Origin: Oscillospiraceae bacterium
GTDB lineage: Bacteria; Bacillota; Clostridia; Oscillospirales; Ruminococcaceae
DNA length: 42,687 nucleotides
NCBI GenBank assembly: GCA_029006135.1
Contig: JAQXGE010000036.1
Coordinates: forward strand, 1-42,687
Direction: 5' to 3'
The position numbers and the translations under genes were made by a program. Positions 7,057-15,171 of this stretch are shown here, one piece after another. Positions within the stretch are counted from its first letter, which is position 1. Every line of letters starts with the position of its first letter. The notes under the pieces are model-generated. The model saw only the letters and a list, made by a program, of their open reading frames with translations, did no database searches and had not been told where the DNA came from.

Positions 7057-8076
7057 TCAGTTGAACTTAAAAATTTTCTGTGCGACATGGTAGCCCCAGA
7101 GGGTCAGCTTATGTCCCACCTTGCCGGGCAGATTGCAGGCACCGGCGACAGAATGACAGCATTTTTTGTAAACGCGCTCATCGTGTTTTTTGAGGTATTC
7201 CCAGAGTTCGGCCTTTTTGGCAAATGCCTCGTCACTGCCATCCATCGTGAGGAACACACTGGAGATTGTCATCATCATTGAGAGATAGCTGAGCATATAG
7301 GCTTTGAGCTTTTTCTGGTTTTCGGGCAGCGCATAGAGGTCTACGGCATCAATCATAATTTTTGTGATGCGCACCTGCTGATCCACACGCTTGACCATGA
7401 CGGCCTCGTTGACGCTTTGATCCTCACGGCCGATGAAATAGCGGTACAAATCAATATTCATATAGTACAGCCGTTCGCAGCAGGGCAGCGGCTGGTAGAC
7501 AAAGATGTTGTCCACATAGAAAGTGTGCTTGGGCAGTTCGAGGCCGCTCTTGCGCAGCACCTCAGTGCGGTAGATGACCGTGTGCATCAGAATATTCTGG
7601 CTCGGCGGGAACTTGCCAATCTCATCCCAGCCAAAGACCCGATCCTGCGGCAGAATACCTTTGTAGCCAACCGTGTGGTGGGTGTTGTCGAGAACGTGCT
7701 CATAGACATAGTTGCACATGAGCAGATCGACCGGCTTGTCCATCTTGGCAAACTCCCGCAGCGCAGTCATCACTTTCTGCAGTGCATCGCCGTCCAGCCA
7801 GTCATCAGAGTCCACGACCTTGAAATACATACCGGACGCATTGCGCACGCCCTGGTTGACGCCCTCACCATGGCCGCCGTTTTCCTGATGGATAACCCGC
7901 ACGATGGTGGGATATTTTTCGGCGTAGGAATCGGCAATCTTGCCGGTTTCATCGGTCGAGCCGTCATCCACCAGAATGATCTCCGCTTCCTCCCCGGCAG
8001 GGAGAAGCGTTTCAATGCAGTGGCTCATATAGGCAGCAGAGTTGTAGCAGGGTACGGTAAATGTAATCAGTTTCAT
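7057..8076 (-). CDS. Family 2 glycosyltransferase
   Basis: This 339-residue cytosolic or membrane-associated GT-A transferase opens MKLITFTVPCYNSAAYM. It has the nucleotide-sugar motif VDDGSTDETG (Asp37, Asp38), a conserved ENGGHGEGVNQG and the metal-binding DSDDW near residue 90. It lacks clear membrane helices, and its C-terminus is basic and aromatic (VAQKIFKFN). Such enzymes add sugars to cell-surface polysaccharide, teichoic-acid-like polymers or lipids; the acceptor cannot be read from sequence. It starts 9 bp after the HAD phosphatase gene, with GAGGA upstream, so the two are cotranscribed. The terminator at 6998-7042 closes the unit. The neighbourhood contains no other polysaccharide genes, so this is not a capsule cluster. 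Confidence 0.88.
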   Translation of the reverse strand: MKLITFTVPCYNSAAYMSHCIETLLPAGEEAEIILVDDGSTDETGKIADSYAEKYPTIVRVIHQENGGHGEGVNQGVRNASGMYFKVVDSDDWLDGDALQKVMTALREFAKMDKPVDLLMCNYVYEHVLDNTHHTVGYKGILPQDRVFGWDEIGKFPPSQNILMHTVIYRTEVLRKSGLELPKHTFYVDNIFVYQPLPCCERLYYMNIDLYRYFIGREDQSVNEAVMVKRVDQQVRITKIMIDAVDLYALPENQKKLKAYMLSYLSMMMTISSVFLTMDGSDEAFAKKAELWEYLKKHDERVYKKCCHSVAGACNLPGKVGHKLTLWGYHVAQKIFKFN

Positions 8077-8085
8077 ATATTGTCC

Positions 8086-8760
8086 TCAATTCTTTTTTGC
8101 GTTTTCCCCTTTTTCCCAGGTCAGCCAGTCCTGCCAGCTTCTGCAGGCCAGGTCTGAAGCCGCCTGCACCCGGGGCCAGCAGCCATCAAGCGATGCGTCA
8201 TAGATGCCAACCGTGCAGAAACCTGCCGCACGGGCTGTTTCAAGTGCCGTAGGGGAATCCTCAAAAATCGTAATGTCCTTTGCCTGCGGATTGCCGAAAC
8301 GGCGCTGCGCTTCCAGGTAGACATCGGGCTTTTCCTTGCCTTCAGGGTTTTCGCAGGAAATCGTGAATTCAAAATTGTCAAGAATACCGTGTGCGCCGAG
8401 CGCCGCATCAACGAGCGGTTTCTCGGTTCCGGACGCCACGCAGAGCCGCACACCCCGCGCGCGCAGAGCAGCAATCACCTCACGCACACCGGGCTTGACG
8501 GAGGATTCCTGCGCATAACCGGCGCGGGCCTCCGTGCGGATGAGTTCCGCGCACTGCGCTGTGGTCAGCGGCACACCGAGCCGCTCCACAAACAAAGCCG
8601 CCGTACCGTCGATGGTCAGCGTCATATTTTCGAGCCGCTGGGACGGCGTGATGGAGACGCCGAACCGGTCAAGCACCCGGTCAGTGACGTGTTCCCACAT
8701 TCCGGAGGAATCCAAAAGCGTGCCGTCCATATCAAAAATCACGAAGGGCGTCAGTCTCAT
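8086..8760 (-). CDS. HAD-superfamily hydrolase, beta-phosphoglucomutase-like subfamily
   Basis: This 224-residue phosphatase or mutase has all four HAD motifs. Motif I is DMDGTLLDS with nucleophile Asp10 and acid/base Asp12; motif II is VASGTEK; motif III is the Lys of GKEKPDVY; motif IV is FEDSPTALE. The helical cap between motifs I and II (about residues 17-85) is the type found in PGMB and phosphatase members that act on small sugar phosphates. The substrate is unknown. The gene is first of a two-gene unit with the GT2 gene, so a sugar-phosphate role is plausible but inferred. The start at 8760 has GGGAG upstream. Confidence 0.88.
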   Translation of the reverse strand: MRLTPFVIFDMDGTLLDSSGMWEHVTDRVLDRFGVSITPSQRLENMTLTIDGTAALFVERLGVPLTTAQCAELIRTEARAGYAQESSVKPGVREVIAALRARGVRLCVASGTEKPLVDAALGAHGILDNFEFTISCENPEGKEKPDVYLEAQRRFGNPQAKDITIFEDSPTALETARAAGFCTVGIYDASLDGCWPRVQAASDLACRSWQDWLTWEKGENAKKN

Positions 8761-8792
8761 TTTTATTTCTCCCTATACAAGGATACGAAAAT

Positions 8793-8821
8793 AGAATACA
8801 GGATTTTGCAGAAAAAAACAA
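8793..8821 (-). promoter_or_regulatory. Possible promoter of the HAD-glycosyltransferase pair
   Basis: TTGTTT (8816-8821), 17 bp, TATTCT (8793-8798) on the minus strand. The -35 overlaps the T-run of the preceding terminator, so this is tentative. Confidence 0.4.
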
Positions 8822-8855
8822 CCCCTTTCGGTCTTTTGCGGCCGAAAGGGGTTGT
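8812..8855 (-). terminator. Strong intrinsic terminator after the small ORFs
   Basis: A 14-bp stem (8842-8855 with 8818-8831, ACAACCCCTTTCGG and its complement) is followed by seven T on the minus strand. It ends transcription coming from the small ORFs at 8967-9370. Confidence 0.92.
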
Positions 8856-8966
8856 GCCGTGCGGGGACGTGTGCCTGCTTTTGGGGGTACAGCGAACGTC
8901 CGCCGCCCCTCCCCCGCAGGACATTTACCATGTCCTGTTTTGATGCGGAGGAGTGCGGACTTTCAG

Positions 8967-9101
8967 TTAGAATTCATCCCGATTGAAATCGTGGACGCCC
9001 GACGGGATCACGTCGTTGTAAACATCTTCAGACAGTCCATAGTTCTGTTCTTTTACGAAAATGCCGCGCATCCACTTTGCGATCGTATGCAGGTTCAACA
9101 T
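8967..9101 (-). CDS. Small ORF, 44 residues, unknown function
   Basis: The predicted product begins MLNLHTIAKWMRGIFVKEQN and ends HDFNRDEF. It has an amphipathic, basic N-terminal helix and an acidic C-terminal half; no family was recognised. The case for a real gene rests on context. A 17-bp-spaced TTGCAA/TATAAT promoter lies at 9128-9156, AAAGGAGAT is about 9 nt before the ATG, and a strong terminator lies at 8812-8855 with no other gene between. It could be a small regulatory or membrane-associated peptide. The alternative is a short non-coding transcript that happens to carry an ORF. Confidence 0.55.
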   Translation of the reverse strand: MLNLHTIAKWMRGIFVKEQNYGLSEDVYNDVIPSGVHDFNRDEF

Positions 9102-9127
9102 GGCAACCCCATCTCCTTTCTGCTTTC

Positions 9128-9156
9128 ATTATATCCGCAGAGAGAAAAGATTGCAA
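9128..9156 (-). promoter_or_regulatory. Promoter of the 44-residue ORF
   Basis: TTGCAA (9151-9156), a 17-bp spacer and TATAAT (9128-9133) on the minus strand. A perfect palindrome ATTGTACAAT (9164-9173) and a wider AAGATTG/CAATCTT dyad (9148-9176) overlap and flank the -35. Confidence 0.75.
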
Positions 9157-9244
9157 GCTGCATATTGTACAATCTTACAAAAGTTTTTTGTTTATTTTCC
9201 ACCATTTCGTCATAGTGTACATAGTCCATTCACGTTTGTGCGCG

Positions 9245-9370
9245 TCACGCGGACATTTCTGCTCGATAGTCCTCCCACGCCTCCTGCATGGTATCTGCGG
9301 AGAACAAGAACTCGCCCGCAGCGGAAAAGACTTCAATGTGTCCGGAAACATACTTGAACTGAGCGGTCAT
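9245..9370 (-). CDS. Small ORF, 41 residues, unknown function
   Basis: The predicted product starts MTAQFKYVSGHIEVFSAAGE, continues FLFSADTMQEAWEDYRAE and ends MSA. The alternation of beta-strand-like and helical pattern (FKYVSGHIEVFSAAGEFLF, then an acidic helix) looks like a compact folded mini-protein and not a random frame. AGGGG lies 5 nt before the ATG at 9370. No signal, membrane helix or known family was recognised. It lies 143 bp upstream of the other small ORF, whose own promoter is in between. The -10-like TATGAT upstream has no convincing -35. The call remains provisional. Confidence 0.5.
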   Translation of the reverse strand: MTAQFKYVSGHIEVFSAAGEFLFSADTMQEAWEDYRAEMSA

Positions 9371-9506
9371 AAGAACCCCTGCCTTTCCTTTGGTGTATCT
9401 GTATCATACCGAAAGTCAAGGGTATTAAACAGGACTTTTGTTCTTATCCCGGAAAGTTCAGGTCCATTATTAAGGACTCATTCAAGACATTTCTGAACGC
9501 TGACGC

Positions 9507-9923
9507 TCATATTTTCACGGTTCTTTTCTGCGGCAAAGTGCGCTGAAGAGCGTCCATAACAGCCATCAGCCAAAAACTGAGCACAAACCAGAGTGCCGTA
9601 TACTTTGGGCAGATCAGTCCCGCCACATTCCCCCATTCCCCGCTGTAATCCCACACCTTTTGATGCAGTACCCTATTGCAAATCAGTCCAACCGCCAATT
9701 CTACGGCGGAAACGCTCACTGCGCCAAGAGCCGCGCGCGCCGCAAGCGGCAGCGGCACGCGATCCAGTTCATCCAATGCACACAGGCACAGCCCGCCTGC
9801 AAAAAACATCGTCCAGTGGGTTGTCCCCCGCCAGGCAATCTCGAGTGCCAGATAAGCAGTCCCGCCTAAGGGGAACATGGCAAGCAATTCTTCCGTTTTT
9901 ACCCTGTCTCTTTTTCGTCTCAT
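9507..9923 (-). CDS. Small membrane protein, putative ABC transporter permease (CmpB/type IV-like)
   Basis: This 138-residue protein has about four hydrophobic segments (near residues 20-30, 36-52, 62-82 and 108-125). The block VWDYSGEWGNVAGLICPKYTALW resembles the WDYS...G.ICP.Y...W signature of the CmpB family (PF06541), small four-helix membrane proteins annotated as putative ABC transporter permeases without solid functional proof. No ATPase gene is adjacent. The start ATG 9923 has AGGAGG 7 nt upstream, but that site lies inside the pncB terminator hairpin. An internal ATG at codon 15 (MFPLGG) is a possible alternative start with a weaker site. No separate promoter is visible. Confidence 0.65.
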   Translation of the reverse strand: MRRKRDRVKTEELLAMFPLGGTAYLALEIAWRGTTHWTMFFAGGLCLCALDELDRVPLPLAARAALGAVSVSAVELAVGLICNRVLHQKVWDYSGEWGNVAGLICPKYTALWFVLSFWLMAVMDALQRTLPQKRTVKI

Positions 9924-9930
9924 ACAAAAA

Positions 9931-9972
9931 CCTCCTGCACAGAAGTAAGATACCCTTAGTCTGTGCAGGAGG
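9931..9972 (-). terminator. pncB terminator that also contains the next gene's ribosome binding site
   Basis: A perfect 13-bp stem (9960-9972 with 9931-9943, CCTCCTGCACAGA and its complement) with a 16-nt loop is followed by TTTTTG on the minus strand. The 3' arm contains AGGAGG, the Shine-Dalgarno of the gene starting at 9923. Confidence 0.88.
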
Positions 9973-9999
9973 CGTTCTTTGTAACCGTTTTGTAAGATT

Positions 10000-11445
10000 T
10001 TATTTGGAGAGCTGCTTGAGCAGGTCGCTGCGGGTCTGCCAAAGTTTGGAACTCAGGTCAACGTAATAGCGGTGCGGGTTTTCAAAGCGCTTGACCTCGT
10101 CCCAGAGCGTGCCGACCTGCGCTTTGCAGAACTTCCTGATGTCGTCAAGGCAGGGGCTTGTGTAAACGCGTTTGCCGTTCACATAGATTGGCGTGGACAG
10201 GCACCGTGCGGTGCAGTTGACGTAGGTACATTCTTTCCAGGTCTCAATGGGGTCAAAGAGCGTGATGCCGTGCTGGGTATCCACTTCCTCATCCGCCATT
10301 GTAATGAGATCCGCCTGTGCTTTGCCGTCCTCATCGTAGATACGCCAGACTTTTTTCAGGCAGGGCGTTGTCATCTTCTCCACCGACTCGGAAAGCTTCA
10401 TCTTGGGCGTGTAGCTGCCGTCCGCCTCTTTGACGGCGGCCAGCTTGTAGACGCCGCCGAAAACAGGGTCAGACTTGGCGGTAATCATGTTTTCACCGAT
10501 ACCGAAGCTGTCCACCCGCGCGCCCTGAAGAATCAAGTCGCGGACAATGTACTCATCGAGTGAGTTGGAAGCGCAGATGGTGCAGTCGGGATAGCCTGCA
10601 TCATCAAGCATTTTGCGGGCTTTTTTGGAGAGATAGGCAATATCGCCGGAGTCGATGCGGATGCCTTTGGGGCGCTTGCCCATCGGTTTGAGGACTTCAT
10701 CAAAGACGCGGATTGCATCAGGAACACCGTGCTTGAGGACGTTGTAGGTGTCCACGAGCAGAACGCAGTTGTCAGGATACAGCTCGGCGTATTTTTTGAA
10801 AGCATCATACTCGCTGGGGAACATCTGAACCCAGGAGTGTGCCATCGTGCCGGAGGCCGGGATACCGAAATCCCTTGCTGCCATCACGCAGGACGTGGAG
10901 CCGCAGCCGCCGATGTAGGAAGCACGGGCGCCAAAGTACGCAGCATCATAGCCTTGTGCGCGGCGGGCGCCAAACTCCATGACCGGGCGGCCGGCTGCGG
11001 CGCGGCAGATGCGGTTGGCCTTGGTTGCAATCAGGCACTGATGGTTAAAGGTGACGAGAAGCAGAGTTTCAAGAAGCTGACACTCAATAGCCGGGCCTTC
11101 CACCGTCACGATCGGTTCCTGGGGGAAGATCGGCATACCTTCCTCGATTGCCCAGATATTGCAATGGAGTTCAAAATTTTTAAGGTAATCGAGAAACGCC
11201 TCGTTGAACGCACCGGTCGAACGCAGGTATTCGATATCCTCATCGGTAAATTTCAGGTTGTCCACCGCATTGATAAACTGTTCAAGACCGGCCATGATGG
11301 CATAACCGCCGCCATCCGGTACCCGGCGGAAGAACATATCAAAGACAGATACTTTGTCCTTGTAGCCTTCATCGAGGTATCCGGCAGACATTGTCAGTTC
11401 ATAGAAATCGGTCATCGTGGTCAGGTTGCGTTTGACATCCAGCAT
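10000..11445 (-). CDS. pncB: Nicotinate phosphoribosyltransferase
   Basis: This NAPRTase converts nicotinate + PRPP (with ATP) to nicotinate mononucleotide in NAD salvage. The 481-residue protein opens MLDVKRNLTTMTDFYELTMS, the standard N-terminus. It has FGARRAQGYDAA with the conserved FGxRR, the SYIGGCGSTSCVMAA and GTMAHSWVQMF blocks (the His of GTMAHS is the regulatory/phosphorylated type), LVDTYNVLKHGVPDAI, and GIRIDSGDIAYLSK. The length is normal for the Firmicutes form. It lies between dacF-like (11533) and the CmpB-like gene, and has its own terminator at 9931-9972. The ribosome binding site GGGGG is 12 nt from the ATG, rather distant. No strong promoter was seen, only a TATAAT at 11489-11494 without a -35. 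Confidence 0.96.
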   Translation of the reverse strand: MLDVKRNLTTMTDFYELTMSAGYLDEGYKDKVSVFDMFFRRVPDGGGYAIMAGLEQFINAVDNLKFTDEDIEYLRSTGAFNEAFLDYLKNFELHCNIWAIEEGMPIFPQEPIVTVEGPAIECQLLETLLLVTFNHQCLIATKANRICRAAAGRPVMEFGARRAQGYDAAYFGARASYIGGCGSTSCVMAARDFGIPASGTMAHSWVQMFPSEYDAFKKYAELYPDNCVLLVDTYNVLKHGVPDAIRVFDEVLKPMGKRPKGIRIDSGDIAYLSKKARKMLDDAGYPDCTICASNSLDEYIVRDLILQGARVDSFGIGENMITAKSDPVFGGVYKLAAVKEADGSYTPKMKLSESVEKMTTPCLKKVWRIYDEDGKAQADLITMADEEVDTQHGITLFDPIETWKECTYVNCTARCLSTPIYVNGKRVYTSPCLDDIRKFCKAQVGTLWDEVKRFENPHRYYVDLSSKLWQTRSDLLKQLSK

Positions 11446-11499
11446 AGTAAACAGTTACCCCCTTGCAGGCTCCTTTGAGAAGCCCAGGATTATATTTAT

Positions 11500-11519
11500 T
11501 TTAATCCGCCCGCGGCGGA
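11500..11519 (-). terminator. Weak terminator-like hairpin after the DD-carboxypeptidase gene
   Basis: TCCGCC/GGCGGA (11505-11519) with a 3-nt loop is followed on the minus strand by TTAAAATAAA, a poor U-tract. It would only partly separate the carboxypeptidase gene from pncB. Confidence 0.4.
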
Positions 11520-11532
11520 CTGGGGAACAAAA

Positions 11533-12849
11533 TCAGTGCTTGCGGTGATTGCTGTCTCCTGCGCGGCTGATGGTGAGCAGCATTGCCACCACCCACAGGA
11601 AAATACAAATTCCCGCGGCAATCATTGTGAGAATGACAACGACCTTGAAGTAGGTGCTTGAGAAAAACTCCCCAACGCGGGACAGCGTGTAGAGGACCTG
11701 GTTGCGTTCAACCGTGCTGCCTGCAAGCAGATCCACTGTACCAATGTGCTGTCCTTCAATCGTGAGGGTGACGGTTCCCACCACGTCTCCCTGTTCAATC
11801 GGTGCCGTGAGGCGCTCCGGGACATGGAAGGTTTTTTCGGTCAGATCGGCACCGCCTTCCCGCGGGAGAAGCGTCTGCATATCGCTGGCGGGGTAAATCA
11901 TGACGGTGTCGGTCTGTGTTGAATAGGCAATGGGAAGTTCGGTGATTGGCTGGGTGGTATCGAGCGCCGGGGCCACCGTGTAGGCCGAGAAAGCCCAGTC
12001 CATCAGGGTCGCCGTTTCGGTCAGTGCGGGGCGCGGGTCTTCATCCGTTTTGGGGGAATGGAGGACAACGCTTATATAGGTTTCTCCGTCCTGGGTATGC
12101 CAGCCGGCAAAGTTCATCCAGTTTTCAAGGCTTCCCGTCTTGCCGCCCTGCGTATAGGAGCGGTAGTAGCCGGTATTGGTGATCATCTTGTTGGTGCTCA
12201 AAATGGTATAGGGCTGCTCGTGGGAGGCCGCAGCGGGCATCTGATAGCTCGAGGAACCGGCCGCCTGCACAAACGCATCGTAGCCCATAGCCACGCGGAG
12301 CAGCAGGTAGGCATCCCGTGCGGTGGTCTGATTACCGGGGTCAAGGCCGCAGGGGTCGGTAAAAACGGTCCCGGTGCATCCGATGCGGGCCGCCTCGTCA
12401 TTCATCATGGCGATAAAATTTTCCATGCTGCCGCCGCCTAAGTAATCCGCGACAATATACGCCGCCTCATTGGCGGAAGGCAGTTCCATGGCATAGAGCA
12501 GGCTGCGCAGCGTGTGTGTCTCGCCGCGGCGGATGTCAGCCGTAGAGGCATCCCGGGTCTGTTCCCAAATCAGGTCATAAATATAGGAGGGTGCCGTCAG
12601 GGTCACGGTATCCAGCTGATCCTGGTAGTTTTCAAGCAGCAGAATCATCGTCATCAGCTTGGTCAGGCTTGCGGCGGTCATGGACGTTTCACTGTTTTTC
12701 TCATAGACCACCAGCCCGGTATCCAGATTGACAACATAGGCTGCTTCAGCGGATATTTCAGGGGCTGGTGAAGCTTGTTCCGCTGCGGTGGGCAGAGCCA
12801 GTGCCGCAATCAGAAGAATGGCCAGAAGGGCCGGGAAAATTCGTTTCAT
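11533..12849 (-). CDS. D-alanyl-D-alanine carboxypeptidase (peptidase S11, DacF/PBP5-like)
   Basis: This 438-residue exported penicillin-binding protein trims the terminal D-Ala from peptidoglycan stem peptides. A signal peptide covers residues 1-23 (hydrophobic core 5-20, cleavage after TAA). The three active-site motifs are complete: S61-LTK64, S125-A-N127 and K237-T-G239. After the catalytic domain comes the beta-rich PBP5 C-terminal domain (about residues 290-385). A hydrophobic helix at about 400-425 and a short basic tail follow, so the enzyme is membrane-anchored facing outward. In spore formers several paralogues exist (vegetative DacA, sporulation DacF/DacB) and the sequence alone does not choose between them, so no symbol is given. 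It is transcribed from an extended -10 promoter at 12959-12967, downstream of recG. Confidence 0.93.
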   Translation of the reverse strand: MKRIFPALLAILLIAALALPTAAEQASPAPEISAEAAYVVNLDTGLVVYEKNSETSMTAASLTKLMTMILLLENYQDQLDTVTLTAPSYIYDLIWEQTRDASTADIRRGETHTLRSLLYAMELPSANEAAYIVADYLGGGSMENFIAMMNDEAARIGCTGTVFTDPCGLDPGNQTTARDAYLLLRVAMGYDAFVQAAGSSSYQMPAAASHEQPYTILSTNKMITNTGYYRSYTQGGKTGSLENWMNFAGWHTQDGETYISVVLHSPKTDEDPRPALTETATLMDWAFSAYTVAPALDTTQPITELPIAYSTQTDTVMIYPASDMQTLLPREGGADLTEKTFHVPERLTAPIEQGDVVGTVTLTIEGQHIGTVDLLAGSTVERNQVLYTLSRVGEFFSSTYFKVVVILTMIAAGICIFLWVVAMLLTISRAGDSNHRKH

Positions 12850-12958
12850 GGCTTGTCCTTTACAAAAAGGGAGTCCCGTCTGCGAATGGCAGGACGGTTC
12901 TTTGCAAAAAGCGCGGTACCGAAACGGCAGCCACGCACTTTCCCTATGGGATTACTTT

Positions 12959-12967
12959 AGTATAGCA
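12959..12967 (-). promoter_or_regulatory. Extended -10 promoter of the DD-carboxypeptidase gene
   Basis: TGC plus TATACT on the minus strand, with a poor TTTCAA -35 at 17 bp. A GC-rich hairpin (12876-12897) followed after a few bases by TTTTTG lies in the ~100-nt leader. Confidence 0.55.
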
Positions 12968-13038
12968 AATTCTTCCCTGCTTTGAAAGAGGAAAATCAAA
13001 TTCTTCACCGAATCGAAATCTTTCTTTGTTCGGTCAGG

Positions 13039-15081
13039 TCAGTTCATGGCCCCCGCCGTGGAGAACAGGCGTTCCACCTCATCCGAGAGCGCCTTGTGTT
13101 CCGGAAAGCTCAGGGTCGGGTCCTGTTCGAGCAGTGCCTTTGCCTCCGCCTGTGCCACCGTGAGGGTACGGGTGTCCTGCACAAGGTCGGCAATGCGCAA
13201 AGTCGGCAGGCCGTGCTGTGCTTCCCCGAAAAAGTCACCGGGTCCGCGCGTCTCAAGGTCATATTTGGCCACGGCAAATCCGTCTGACGTTCGGCAGAGG
13301 AAGTTCAAGCGGCTGCGGACATTCTCGCTCTCATTGTCCGAGACAAGGATACAGCAGGATTCCGCCGCGCCGCGTCCTACGCGTCCCCGCAGCTGATGGA
13401 GCGAGGACAGGCCGAAACGTTCAGCATTCTCAATGACCATGACCGTCGCATTGGGAACATCCACGCCCACTTCAATGACCGTTGTGCTCACAAGGACATC
13501 GAGTTCACCATTTTTGAAATGCTGCATAACCTCGTCTTTTTCCTTCGGCTTCATCTTGCCGTGGAGCAGACCGATGCGGCGGCCTGGCAGCATGGGGCAG
13601 ACCGTTTCCTCGCAGTATTTTTTGACTGCCTTCATCCCGGCATCCATCTCGTTTTCCTCAATGGCGGGGCACACAATATAGACCTGATGGCCGGCGGCAA
13701 TCTGCTTTTCCAGATAGCCGTACATATCGCGGCGCTTGCGGCCCGTAATGAACCAGGTCCGCACCGGTTTGCGCCCGGGGGGCAGCTCATCCAGCACCGA
13801 GATATCCAAGTCCCCGTACATCAGCAGTCCGAGTGTGCGCGGGATAGGCGTGGCACTCATGACCAGCAGATGCGGGTTGCGCGCCTTGCCTGCAAGCAGA
13901 CCGCGCTGACGCACACCGAAGCGGTGCTGTTCGTCCACAATCGCAAGCCCCAGGTTGCGGAAAATCACCGAGTCGGTCAAAACCGCATGGGTTCCGACCA
14001 CCAGCCCGGCGCGGCCATCCGCAATCGCGGCGAGCGCCACTTTCTTCTCTCCAGCTTTCATGCCGCCGACCAGCAGTGTGACATTGATGCCGAAAGGCTC
14101 CAGCAAATCCGCCAGGTTGGCGGCGTGCTGACGGGCAAGGATTTCGGTGGGAGCAAGCATGGCGCTCTGCCACCCGTTTTGAGCGGCAAACCAGATTGCG
14201 GCAGCCGCCACCAGCGTTTTGCCGCTGCCCACGTCCCCCTGCAGCAGCCGGTTCATCGGGGCATCGCCGGTGAGATCTGCCGTGATCTCCGCAGCTGCGC
14301 GGCGCTGGGCGCCGGTGGGTTCATAGGGCAGGCTGCGCCAGAACGGTGCAAGGTCAATCGGGCGCATCGGTGCGCCGGTCTGCTGCCGGCCGTGGCCGCG
14401 CAGGAGGAAAATTCCCAGCTGCAAAAGGTACAGTTCCTCAAAAATCAGCCGTCTGCGCGCCGCCGCGGCATCCGCTGCATCCCGGGGGCTGTGGATTGCC
14501 CGCACGGCCTGTGCTTTGGTGGGCATCCGGTACCGCGTCAGGAGTTCAGGAGGCAGCGGGTCCTCAAGCGCATCGGCACAGGGCAGCGCCGCCTGAACAC
14601 AGCGCGCAATGCGCGAGGCCGGCAAGCCTTCCGTTGCACCGTAAACCGGCATCAGCGGCACGGCGGCCACCTGTTCCGCCGTGCGGATCACCGGGTGCAG
14701 AATTTCCCGATGGGTAAGGTTCCCCCCTACCCTGCCTTCAAAATAGTATTCCGTTCCGGGTTCGAGTTTTTGCGCGGCATAGGAGGCGTTAAACCAAGAC
14801 AGCGTCAGCAGTCCGGTATCGTCTGCCGCCGTCACGCGGGTGAGAATGCGTCCGCCCTTGATGCGCCGGTCAGGTTCGCGCTGAAGCACCGTCGCCTTGA
14901 CACAGCAGTCTGCATCGTAGGGCGCGGACGCCACCGTGTACGGTTTTGAGTAGTCCACATACCGCCTTGGGTAATGCAGCAGCAGGTCCCGGACTGTATA
15001 GATGCCGAGTTTGGAAAACTTTTTGGCGAAGGCGGGGCCAACGCCTTTGAGGTACTGTATATCGCTGTTCAGTTCCGGCAT
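13039..15081 (-). CDS. recG: ATP-dependent DNA helicase RecG
   Basis: This 680-residue branch-migration helicase remodels stalled replication forks and recombination intermediates. An N-terminal wedge/OB region (about residues 1-170, with a helix-hairpin-helix-like start QYLKGVGPAFAKKFSKLGI) precedes the superfamily 2 core. Walker A is GDVGSGKT (282-289), motif II is DEQH (383-386), motif III is SATP (409-412), and motif VI is QLRGRVGRG (563-571). The C-terminal segment (ETRGPGDFFGEAQHG) is the usual RecG block. The start ATG 15081 has GGAGG 8 nt upstream. It follows fakA in many Firmicutes, as here, but a terminator lies between them (15114-15152), so it may rely on partial read-through or an unseen promoter. 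Confidence 0.97.
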   Translation of the reverse strand: MPELNSDIQYLKGVGPAFAKKFSKLGIYTVRDLLLHYPRRYVDYSKPYTVASAPYDADCCVKATVLQREPDRRIKGGRILTRVTAADDTGLLTLSWFNASYAAQKLEPGTEYYFEGRVGGNLTHREILHPVIRTAEQVAAVPLMPVYGATEGLPASRIARCVQAALPCADALEDPLPPELLTRYRMPTKAQAVRAIHSPRDAADAAAARRRLIFEELYLLQLGIFLLRGHGRQQTGAPMRPIDLAPFWRSLPYEPTGAQRRAAAEITADLTGDAPMNRLLQGDVGSGKTLVAAAAIWFAAQNGWQSAMLAPTEILARQHAANLADLLEPFGINVTLLVGGMKAGEKKVALAAIADGRAGLVVGTHAVLTDSVIFRNLGLAIVDEQHRFGVRQRGLLAGKARNPHLLVMSATPIPRTLGLLMYGDLDISVLDELPPGRKPVRTWFITGRKRRDMYGYLEKQIAAGHQVYIVCPAIEENEMDAGMKAVKKYCEETVCPMLPGRRIGLLHGKMKPKEKDEVMQHFKNGELDVLVSTTVIEVGVDVPNATVMVIENAERFGLSSLHQLRGRVGRGAAESCCILVSDNESENVRSRLNFLCRTSDGFAVAKYDLETRGPGDFFGEAQHGLPTLRIADLVQDTRTLTVAQAEAKALLEQDPTLSFPEHKALSDEVERLFSTAGAMN

Positions 15082-15113
15082 AGGTCCGCCTCCTTCCTGC
15101 GGTATAAATGACC

Positions 15114-15152
15114 AAAAAGGACGAACGTGCGAGACTCACAGGTTCGTCCTTT
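15114..15152 (-). terminator. Terminator between fakA and recG
   Basis: AAGGACGAAC (about 15142-15151) pairs with GTTCGTCCTT (15117-15126), followed by a T-run on the minus strand. It is 20 nt upstream of the recG ribosome binding site and does not include it. Confidence 0.85.
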
Positions 15153-15171
15153 CTGCAATAGAAATCCCTTA

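Noticed and set aside
8917-8937. Hairpin CAGGACAT/ATGTCCTG
   Set aside because: Followed by TTTT only on the plus strand, where no gene precedes it; on minus it lies inside the small-ORF transcript before the real terminator. No function can be supported.
8788-8940. 51-codon Arg/Pro-rich frame on the minus strand
   Set aside because: It runs through the terminator hairpin, lacks a ribosome binding site and has no protein-like pattern.
12870-12906. Terminator/attenuator in the DD-carboxypeptidase leader
   Set aside because: The stem is imperfect and the T-run starts about 8 nt after it, so it is not a canonical terminator.
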